DNA from: Tessaracoccus defluvii
GTDB lineage: Bacteria; Actinomycetota; Actinomycetes; Propionibacteriales; Propionibacteriaceae
Reading direction: 5' to 3'
DNA length: 64,000 nt
Assembly: GCF_014489575.1 (NCBI RefSeq)
Contig: NZ_CP060789.1
Span: 3,162,001-3,226,000, forward strand
Shown piece by piece: positions 57,408-64,000 of the stretch; positions within the stretch are counted from its first letter, which is position 1; every line of letters starts with the position of its first letter. The position numbers and the translations under genes were made by a program. The notes beneath the pieces were generated by a model. It was given only the letters and a program-made list of their open reading frames with translations. It searched no databases and was not told where the DNA came from.

Positions 57408-59626
57408 GCAACGGAGCGGAGCGGGCACGCCGCCTCATGGCCGCGGCGGAGCGACTCGGAACCGCGGCCCCGGCGCCGCGGGATCTGGACATGTGGGCCT
57501 ACCTCGATGTGCGGAGGCGTGACATCGCCGAACACATCCTGTGGGAGAACCGGTCGGCGCTGCTGGCCGCCTTCGATGCTCTCCTTCCCGCGCTGGGCGG
57601 GGAGGAGGAGCAGACCGTGGGGACGCAGGACGTCGCCGCGCCGCAGCCGTCGGCGCCCCCGCCCCCGGCGGGTCCCCGCCAGCGCTACAACGCGCTGGTC
57701 GAGTGGCGCGGGCTGCACTCCGAGGCGGAGGTGACCGCGCTGAGCGACCAGGACCTGGCCAGGCTCGCCTCCACCGACGCCGTCACCAGGGACGAGGTCG
57801 TGGCCGCGGCGCCGCGGCTGACCGCGCAGGCGGTCGTGCACCGGCACGCCACCGAACTCAGCCGCGTGCTCGGCGGCGGACAGGAATCCGACCCGCCTCC
57901 GGCACCGCTCGAGGAGGCCGCGCCTGCCGCGCCTGCCGCGCCCGCCGCCGTCGAGCGGCTGCCCGAGCCGGAGTCCACCGAGCTGTACCCGCCGTTCCCG
58001 CCGGAGAGCGTGACCCGTTTCGCGCCGTACCAGTGGGGGACGACGCCGGCGGTCGCGCGGGGGCACGTGCTCGCCGACCTCGACGGCGACGCCGTCACGA
58101 TGTCGTGGAGCCCGCTGCCCGGCGAGGGCGTGACCCTCTACCGCGTGGTCGAGTCGTCCTCGACCTGGCCCAGCGGCGCCCCCGAGGTGGGCGGAGGGCA
58201 GTTGCTCGTCACCCGGGCCACGGCCGGCACGCTCGCGCTGCGCAGTTCGCAGGCCGTCAGCTACCTCGCCGTCTGGGCGAACCAGGGCAACACGGCGCTG
58301 GAGGCCGCACACGCGCAGCCGCAGCTGATCGGGGTCAGCGAGATCGTCTGGCCGCCGCGGATCGCGTCCGCCCAGGTGGGCTCCGACCGCACCGTCGCCG
58401 CCCTCCTGACGGCGCCGTCCGGCAGCCGCGTCGAGGTGCAGCGGTTCCTCAAGGGGGAGCCGGTCAGGTATGACACCACGCGGGAGATCGACCGGGCACA
58501 CGTCAACACGCAGGGCTTCCGTGACCTGACCCCGCCGATGGGCGAGGACCTCGTCTACGCGGCGTTCTGCGTGGCGGAGCTGTCCGACGGGTCGTCGCGG
58601 GTCTCCGTGCCCGCCACCGTCGAGGCCCTCGTCGTACCCGAGGTGCAGCAGGTGCAGGTGCAGGTCCGGCCCTCCGACACCACGCCCGGCGCCTACGACA
58701 TTTCGTGGCTGCGGCCACCACACGGCCGCGTCGTCCTGTTCGCGACGCCCGAGCGGCCCCCCGTGGGGCTGGAGGACGAACCGCGGACGGCGGAGATCAT
58801 CGAGGGGCAGGGCCTGACGGCCGAGTACCAGGTGAACTATCCGCCGAGCGACCTCGGCGGTGTCATGATGATCAGCGGATTCGCCGTCGACCCGAGCTGG
58901 GTGCGGGCGCATTTCGTCGCCGTGCACTGGGTGTCGGACGACGCGCTGTGGGTGGGGCCGACCGTCTCGATGGTCACGCCCCACGCCCCCGGGTACGCGC
59001 AGATCGTCGAGCGTGTCGACGCGCAGGTGATCACGTTCGCCTGGCCGGAGGGCGTCACGGTCGTGCAGGCCCACCAGGGGCCCCGCGGAATGTCGGTCGA
59101 CCCCGCGACCTCCGAGCCGATCGCCCAGCTGACGCGCGACGAGTACGTCCGCACCGGCGGCATGCGGATCACCCGCACGCTCCCCCCGAACGGCTGCGCC
59201 ATCGACCTGTTCGGCGTCGTCTACCTCGACGGCCGCCCGATCTTCTCGGACCCCGCCCCGCTGGACTACCCGGGCATCACACGGCTGCGCTACCGGGTCA
59301 CGCCGTACGGCCATGACGGCGCCCCGGCCGCCCCCGACGCGTACCCGGCCGGCTACCGGATCCACGCCGAGGTCGACGACGAGCTGCACGGCACGCCGCT
59401 GGCCGTCGTCGGGAACCTGACGCGGCTCCCACTCCATCCCCAGGACGGCAGGATGCTCGCGCAGCAGGTCGTGTCGCTGCCGTCGGGGCAGCAGACCTAT
59501 GTCATGGACGTTCCCGCCGGCCAGACGCCCGCGTACATCCGGTTGTTCGTGAACAGGCCGGCCGCCGAGTGCGGCACGGTCGCCGTGCTCGACCCTCCCG
59601 TCCACACGCTGTGGGTGACGGTCTGA
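57404..59626 (+). CDS. Unknown 740-aa beta-rich protein of the operon
   Basis: GTG 57404 overlaps the previous stop. Residues 1-170 are helical, including a repeat-like ALLAAFDALLPALGG; a Pro-rich linker follows, then several fibronectin-III-like beta domains from about residue 200 (VTMSWSPLPGEGVTLYRVVE is a typical Fn3 strand pattern). There is no signal peptide or membrane helix, so it is cytosolic. It probably mediates protein contacts. I cannot name the family. Confidence 0.75.
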   Translation: MSNGAERARRLMAAAERLGTAAPAPRDLDMWAYLDVRRRDIAEHILWENRSALLAAFDALLPALGGEEEQTVGTQDVAAPQPSAPPPPAGPRQRYNALVEWRGLHSEAEVTALSDQDLARLASTDAVTRDEVVAAAPRLTAQAVVHRHATELSRVLGGGQESDPPPAPLEEAAPAAPAAPAAVERLPEPESTELYPPFPPESVTRFAPYQWGTTPAVARGHVLADLDGDAVTMSWSPLPGEGVTLYRVVESSSTWPSGAPEVGGGQLLVTRATAGTLALRSSQAVSYLAVWANQGNTALEAAHAQPQLIGVSEIVWPPRIASAQVGSDRTVAALLTAPSGSRVEVQRFLKGEPVRYDTTREIDRAHVNTQGFRDLTPPMGEDLVYAAFCVAELSDGSSRVSVPATVEALVVPEVQQVQVQVRPSDTTPGAYDISWLRPPHGRVVLFATPERPPVGLEDEPRTAEIIEGQGLTAEYQVNYPPSDLGGVMMISGFAVDPSWVRAHFVAVHWVSDDALWVGPTVSMVTPHAPGYAQIVERVDAQVITFAWPEGVTVVQAHQGPRGMSVDPATSEPIAQLTRDEYVRTGGMRITRTLPPNGCAIDLFGVVYLDGRPIFSDPAPLDYPGITRLRYRVTPYGHDGAPAAPDAYPAGYRIHAEVDDELHGTPLAVVGNLTRLPLHPQDGRMLAQQVVSLPSGQQTYVMDVPAGQTPAYIRLFVNRPAAECGTVAVLDPPVHTLWVTV

Positions 59627-60966
59627 TGCAGCAGCTCCTCTTCGGCTCGGCCGACCAGATCCCCGGCCGTCCCACCGGCGGCTGGGGCGTGCTCCACGAG
59701 TCGCCCGACCTCGCGCCCGACACGGCCGGACGGCTCGTGCGGCTCGCCACCGTCGAGATGGCACCCACGGTGCCGCAGTTCCCCTCCCAGCAGGATCTCG
59801 CGGGCCGTCCGGTCCGGTTCCGGCTGGACTTCGTCCGCGGCGAGTACGCCGTCTGCCGCAGCGTGGAGGCCGGCACCGACCACACCGGCCGACCGGGCAA
59901 CGTGGTGTCGCACTGCGCCCGGATCGCCCCCGTCGACGGCGTCCGTCCCGTCGACTGGTTCTTCTCGCCCGGGTGGCTCGCCCCGTTCGGGCCGCGGGCG
60001 ATCGCCGACGCCGTCCTCCCCGCCGAGCTGGCGCACGCCGGCGGTTGGGACGCCACGGCTGCCTGGCTCCGGGAGCACGATTCGACGCGGATGTCGCGGC
60101 TGCGGTGGATCGCCGACGTGGGGCTGGAGCTGCTGCTGCAGGGGCAGCGCCTCGTGCTGAAGGCGCCGACGGCTGCCGAGGCCGCGCGGTGGGCCTCCGT
60201 CCTGACCTGGCTGCTCGACGCGCAGGTCGCCTCCCTGGTGAAGCTGCGGATCGGCGAGGACGCGCGGAGTATCGGCGAGCAGATCGGGCTGGCCCCGGTG
60301 ATCGTCGGGCTCACCGGCGACGCGGATCCCGCGGCGCTGCGCGGGGTGCCGGTGCTGGACACCACCTGGGAACTCGACGCCCTGGCCGCCGAGCGCGTGG
60401 GGGCCTGGACGCTGCCCTCCGGGCAGAGCTTCCCGGCCCGGCCCGCGACGGCGATCGCCTCCGACCTGGCCTACGCGCTGGCCGACGTGGCCCGCGCCGT
60501 CTTCGACAAGCGTGACGAGCTGGTGAACCGGTTCCGCGCCGCCGACGGTGACCTCCAGGCGCTGCACGAGGGACTCTTCCTGCAGGTGGCCTGGCTCTCG
60601 ACGCCCGGTGCGCAGGACATCGCCCGGGAGGACCCGATCCGGCAGCTGCTCGCCGCGTTCGACGACGAGGTGGGAGCCTGGCCGGAGCTCGTGGCGCTCG
60701 CGGCCGAGGTCGGGGAGCAGCCGCTCCCGCCGGCCCCGGCGGACCCCTACGGCGAGCCCGACCCCGCGGAGCCGCCCGCGGTGGACCCCGTCCGTGAAGC
60801 GGTGCTCGCCGCCGTGCTGCTGACCAGGGCGGGCGTCGAGGTGGAGGAACTCCTCGCGTCCGGCACCCTGCTGGCCAACCTCGAGGGCCACAGCGACCAG
60901 CATCAGGCCGCGCTGCGGGCCATCGCCCGCGTGCTGCCACCCCCCTCTGAAGGAGTGATCCACTGA
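59626..60966 (+). CDS. GTPase-associated protein 1 (GAP1)-like protein
   Basis: A 446-aa protein whose start QQLLFGSADQIPGRPTGGWG and PGNVVSHCARI match what is called GAP1-N2, a domain family that comparative genomics links to GTPase-based conflict systems. Middle and C-terminal parts are helical (AEAARWASVLTWLL; DVARAVFDKRDELVNRFRAA). The ATG overlaps the previous stop by one base. It likely binds or regulates the GTPase encoded two genes downstream. Confidence 0.8.
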   Translation: MQQLLFGSADQIPGRPTGGWGVLHESPDLAPDTAGRLVRLATVEMAPTVPQFPSQQDLAGRPVRFRLDFVRGEYAVCRSVEAGTDHTGRPGNVVSHCARIAPVDGVRPVDWFFSPGWLAPFGPRAIADAVLPAELAHAGGWDATAAWLREHDSTRMSRLRWIADVGLELLLQGQRLVLKAPTAAEAARWASVLTWLLDAQVASLVKLRIGEDARSIGEQIGLAPVIVGLTGDADPAALRGVPVLDTTWELDALAAERVGAWTLPSGQSFPARPATAIASDLAYALADVARAVFDKRDELVNRFRAADGDLQALHEGLFLQVAWLSTPGAQDIAREDPIRQLLAAFDDEVGAWPELVALAAEVGEQPLPPAPADPYGEPDPAEPPAVDPVREAVLAAVLLTRAGVEVEELLASGTLLANLEGHSDQHQAALRAIARVLPPPSEGVIH

Positions 60967-61988
60967 TGGCCGGAATCGTCCAGCTCGCCGCAGGCGGCAG
61001 CGCCCAGGCCCCGGCCGGAGCCGTCTCGATTCGGCTGACCACCACCGCGCAGGTCCAGCTCGTGCTGATCGGCGAGGACGGCCGCGTCGTCGAGCCGCAG
61101 TACCGGGCCTCCGCCGTCGAGGCCGTGTTCGTGCCGACCGTCCCGGTGCTCGTGACGGCGCGGACCACCAGCGGGCAGCCCTTCGCGTCCGGTGCCCGGG
61201 TGGGGGTGTCGCTCCGCGGCCTCCAGGGCGCAGGCGGCGAGATCGTCAGGCCCCCGGCCGAGGTCGGCGGCCATCAGAGCGTCTCGCTGGTCCGGATCGA
61301 CGCCTCCGGGCTGATCTCGGATGCCCTCGTCGGGGCGCAGCGCAGCGACGGTGAGGGCCTGTGGGCCCGGCCCTGGATGAAGCCCGGCTCCTACGCCTAC
61401 CGCGTCAACCACCAGACGGCTGCCGCGGCGAGCTCCACGTGGGCAGCGGTGATCGACGGGTCGGCATCGATGCTTGTCAGCGACCGGCGGGAGGCGTTGG
61501 GACATTTCCTGGAGACGCTGATCGGGATCGCGTCGACCGCGTTCGGGGAGGCGCCGGCCGCGCTGCTGGCCGCCACCGAGCCGGCCCGCGACGCCGTCGC
61601 CGCGCTGGAGGCCGACGAGATCGACTGGGTGACGACACTCGGCGAGCAACCCGCCCCGTGGGCGCGGGTCACCCACGCCGTCGACGCCGCCGGGCGGACG
61701 GCGGAGCGGGTGGCCGTCGTGCTCGACGGCGTGCCGGTGGACTACCGGGAGCTGACCGCGTGGGCCCGCGCGGCGGCGCAGGGGCTGCTGGTCGTCGTCG
61801 TCGGCAGGTCCCGGCACGGGATCGGACCCGCGGACCGGCCGGCCCAGTTCTGGGACGAGGAACTGGCGGCCCTCGATGAGCTGGCCGCCCTCGACAACGT
61901 GACGCTGGTGTCGACGGCGGAACTCGCCGGCGTGGACGCGGTCTCCCTCGCGGATGCACTGTTCCCGGTGGAAGGTGGGGCGCTGTGA
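60966..61988 (+). CDS. Cytosolic vWA-domain protein
   Basis: A 340-aa protein. Residues 1-140 form a beta-rich N-terminal domain. A vWA-like domain follows with MIDAS residues in AAVIDGSASMLVSDRR (DxSxS) near residue 162. There is no signal peptide, unlike the first vWA protein of the operon, so this one works in the cytosol. The ATG overlaps the GAP1-like stop. Confidence 0.8.
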   Translation: MAGIVQLAAGGSAQAPAGAVSIRLTTTAQVQLVLIGEDGRVVEPQYRASAVEAVFVPTVPVLVTARTTSGQPFASGARVGVSLRGLQGAGGEIVRPPAEVGGHQSVSLVRIDASGLISDALVGAQRSDGEGLWARPWMKPGSYAYRVNHQTAAAASSTWAAVIDGSASMLVSDRREALGHFLETLIGIASTAFGEAPAALLAATEPARDAVAALEADEIDWVTTLGEQPAPWARVTHAVDAAGRTAERVAVVLDGVPVDYRELTAWARAAAQGLLVVVVGRSRHGIGPADRPAQFWDEELAALDELAALDNVTLVSTAELAGVDAVSLADALFPVEGGAL

Positions 61989-62956
61989 ACATCTGCCCGT
62001 CCTGCGCCTCGACGGTGGCCTCGTCGGGCCGCTGCCCCGGCTGCGGCTTCGACATCCCCGTCGAGTGGCTGACGTCGCTGCAACTGTCGATCGCCGTCAC
62101 CGGGGCCCGCACCGCGGGCAAGTCGGTGCTGATCGGCGTGATGATGGACCAGTTCGAGTACTTCCTCGGCGAGCGCCATCAGAGCTTCCTGACGCCGCTG
62201 GGGTCGACGAAGGAACGGTTCGACCAGAAGTACCGGACCCCGCTGTACGAGCAGCGGAACCTGCTGCGGCCGACGCCGCCCGCGCAGCAGGAGGCCCTCG
62301 AGCCTCTGCTCTGGGCGTTCGAGTACGGCGGTCAGCAGGTCTGCCTGTCGATCATGGACGCCGCGGGCGAGGACTTCGAGTCGCTCGCCGCCACCGACAC
62401 GCGGTTCCGGTACCTGGGTTTCGCCGACCTGATCGTCGCGCTGATCGACCCGCTGAAGGTGCCCGGCGTCAGCGCCGTGTTGGAGGGCGTCGTCACGGTG
62501 CCGCGCGGCTCGGGCCATGACATCGACGTGCTGCGGGCGGTGCTCGCGGCCAGGAACGCGCACCGGCAGCAGGGCGGCCCGGACCAGGTGCTCGGGATCG
62601 TCCTCAGCAAGTTCGATGTGCTGCAGCGGATGCGGAACCTGTCGGCGTCACCGTGGCAGTCGATCATGAACCGGCCCGGCTCCACGCTGCAGCGGGATCC
62701 CTCCATGGTGAGCGCGTTCGACAACAGGGAGGACGCGGAACTGCTCCAGCACGAGCTGACTGGGCTCCTCGAACAGCTCGGCGCGCAGCTGGTGCTGTCT
62801 GCCGCGCAGGAGGCGCAGATCCCTTACCGTCTGTTCGCGACCTCCGCGCTCGGGGCGGAGCCGAATGCGTCGACCATCGGTCGGGGCGGGATCATCCCGT
62901 TCCGGGTGCTCGACGTGCTGCAGGCGGCACTGTCACGGAAGATCGGGGGCCGGTGA
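61985..62956 (+). CDS. Zinc-ribbon P-loop GTPase (double-GTPase-like)
   Basis: A 323-aa protein. Cys pairs CPSC (residues 3-6) and CPGC (17-20) form a zinc ribbon. The G domain has Walker A GARTAGKSVLIG near residue 40, a DxxG-like DAAGED near residue 124, and LSKFD near residue 207 in the place of NKxD. This agrees with the DO-GTPase type of the same predicted systems. GTG 61985 overlaps the previous stop. It is the likely switch of the operon. Confidence 0.82.
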   Translation: MNICPSCASTVASSGRCPGCGFDIPVEWLTSLQLSIAVTGARTAGKSVLIGVMMDQFEYFLGERHQSFLTPLGSTKERFDQKYRTPLYEQRNLLRPTPPAQQEALEPLLWAFEYGGQQVCLSIMDAAGEDFESLAATDTRFRYLGFADLIVALIDPLKVPGVSAVLEGVVTVPRGSGHDIDVLRAVLAARNAHRQQGGPDQVLGIVLSKFDVLQRMRNLSASPWQSIMNRPGSTLQRDPSMVSAFDNREDAELLQHELTGLLEQLGAQLVLSAAQEAQIPYRLFATSALGAEPNASTIGRGGIIPFRVLDVLQAALSRKIGGR

Positions 62957-63525
62957 TGGCGCAGCGTCTACTCCAGGGGGCTGCCGTCCCGATGGTCACC
63001 GCTGACGGCGTGCGCGTGCGTCGCCTCCTCCTGGGGGCGAACTGGGCGAGCAGCAGCGTCGACGTCGACATGTGCGCGCTGCTGCTGCGCCAGGACGGCG
63101 GCGGGTTCCGCGCCGTCGACGAGAACGGCTTCCTGTTCCGGAGGCGGCGCACGACACCGGAGCGCTCCGCGTTCCTCACGTTCCAGCCGCCCGGCCACTC
63201 CGAGGGGCCGGACCGCGCCCAGATCATCCTGGACTTCGATGCCCTGAGCCCGGAGGTGACGCGGATCGTCGTCGCGATGTCCGCGCTGCGGCGCGAGGGG
63301 ACGCTGGCGGAGATGGGGTCGCTGCAGACCAGGGCGATGGACCTGGCCACCGGCGAGACGATGTACGTCTACAAACACCAGTCGATGGCGTCGCTCGCGG
63401 TGCAGTGCCTGCAGTTGTGGACCCTCAAGCGGGAGGGCACGACGTGGGAGGGCCGGTTGGTGGCGACGGAATACCCGGGTGGTCCGCCGGCGCTGGTGCG
63501 TGACTTCGGGGCCCGCGCTACCTGA
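62956..63525 (+). CDS. TerD-family protein
   Basis: A 189-aa TerD-like domain: RVRRLLLGANWASSSVDVDMC near the start corresponds to the family LGLGWD and DLDAS strands, here cut to key residues; QIILDFDALSPEVTRIVVAMS matches the later core. Several acidic calcium ligands of TerD are replaced (FLFRRRRTTPERS). No other tellurite genes are present, so resistance is unlikely. TerD proteins often act with vWA and GTPase partners. It is the last gene of the operon and overlaps the TetR-type gene by eight bases. Confidence 0.85.
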   Translation: MAQRLLQGAAVPMVTADGVRVRRLLLGANWASSSVDVDMCALLLRQDGGGFRAVDENGFLFRRRRTTPERSAFLTFQPPGHSEGPDRAQIILDFDALSPEVTRIVVAMSALRREGTLAEMGSLQTRAMDLATGETMYVYKHQSMASLAVQCLQLWTLKREGTTWEGRLVATEYPGGPPALVRDFGARAT

Positions 63526-64000
63526 TCAGGCGGAGGAACTGCTCGACGTCGGCGGCCATGTCGATCGTCGGGTCCAGCATCCACGCCGACTGCAGGCCGT
63601 CGGCCAGTGCGTGACCCGCCCGCATGATCCAGTCCGGGTCCAGATCGGCGCGGATCTCCCCCGACTCCTGCGCAGCGACGATGGTGTCGCGCGCCTTCGC
63701 CTGCAGGGTGGCCGTGCGGGTGCGGAAGAAATCGTGGGCCGGGTGTTCGGGATCTCCCGCCTCGGCGGCCAGCCTCGCGTACAGGTGCACCAGTCCGGGG
63801 ACCGCCGCGTTGTGCCTGATCACTTCGAGGAACGCCTCGAAGAACTCGGCTTCGGCATGTTCCCGGAGGTCCCTCTCATCGCGGGCCTCGAGAATGGCGA
63901 CGAAGAGCTCCTGTTGGGCATGCCGCAGGCGCAGCACCTGTTCCACAGCGTCTATGCGATGTCCGGGGCCCTGGCCGACGTGACCGCGGAGCGCTCCGAG
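63518..64000 (-). CDS. TetR-family regulator, C-terminal part (runs off right edge)
   Basis: The frame stays open from the stop at 63518 to the window edge, so the N-terminal DNA-binding domain lies outside. About 160 residues are visible: an all-helical TetR_C-type domain including FFEAFLEVIRHNAAVPGLVH and WIMRAGHALADGLQSAWML. The GTG at 63946 is internal, since the frame is open before it. It is convergent with the TerD-like gene, so a regulatory link is not implied. Confidence 0.8.
   Translation of the reverse strand, partial: LGALRGHVGQGPGHRIDAVEQVLRLRHAQQELFVAILEARDERDLREHAEAEFFEAFLEVIRHNAAVPGLVHLYARLAAEAGDPEHPAHDFFRTRTATLQAKARDTIVAAQESGEIRADLDPDWIMRAGHALADGLQSAWMLDPTIDMAADVEQFLRLIR

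Noticed and set aside
62956..63525. Tellurite resistance role for the TerD-like gene
   Set aside because: No terC, terB or terZ is nearby and calcium-ligand residues are altered; the operon context points to another role.
1..64000. tRNA, rRNA, CRISPR arrays, insertion sequences
   Set aside because: No cloverleaf with a GTTCGANNC arm, no rRNA-like stretch, no regularly spaced repeats and no transposase were found on reading both strands.

Overview
The window is high-GC DNA with strong G/C bias at third codon positions, GTG and TTG starts, actinobacterial-type lipoproteins and several genes that look leaderless. It comes from an actinomycete (Actinomycetota). The myo-inositol cluster, DUF6767-like small protein and JetABC set would fit a Propionibacteriales-type genome, but that rank is an inference. 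I see no rRNA, tRNA, CRISPR array, phage or insertion sequence.

Layout. (1) 1-4033: sugar ABC importer (permease, ATPase, lipoprotein) divergent from a DeoR-type regulator. (2) 4118-11806: two polysaccharide enzymes, a GH78 alpha-L-rhamnosidase and a GH35 beta-galactosidase, separated by foreign-looking DNA that begins with the C-terminal remnant of a type I restriction subunit fused to the end of the rhamnosidase. (3) 11.8-21.9 kb: accessory region with a META-domain lipoprotein, a hipBA toxin-antitoxin pair flanked by a decayed META copy, a Wadjet-like jetABC set that lacks jetD, and an AAA ATPase. (4) 22-24.7 kb: DCC protein, lgt, threonine aldolase. (5) 24.7-34.1 kb: complete inositol catabolism (iolA, iolE-like, iolD, iolB, iolC in one direction; gntR, a transaldolase-like gene and iolG in the other). 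(6) 34-47.3 kb: housekeeping and metabolic genes, including mgsA, a ROK regulator with xylA, a MGMT-like protein, a PHP protein, a sirtuin, feoAB with a NifU-like gene, YibE/F and a rhomboid protease.

(7) 47.5-63.5 kb is the most unusual part: ten tightly packed co-directional genes encoding a small membrane protein, a secreted/transmembrane vWA protein, a 1158-aa tubulin-like GTPase, an 876-aa membrane protein, a six-helix membrane protein, a 740-aa beta-rich protein, a GTPase-associated-protein-1 (GAP1) like protein, a second vWA protein, a zinc-ribbon GTPase and a TerD-like protein. Most neighbours overlap by a few bases, so they are very likely one transcription and translation unit. The set resembles NTP-dependent conflict or stress systems predicted by comparative genomics; I know of no experimental function. 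A TetR-type regulator runs off the right edge.

Quality note: at least eight genes contain what looks like a single missing base, nearly always in a short G/C run. That pattern suggests base-calling errors more than real gene loss, so genes marked pseudogene for this reason may be intact in the organism.
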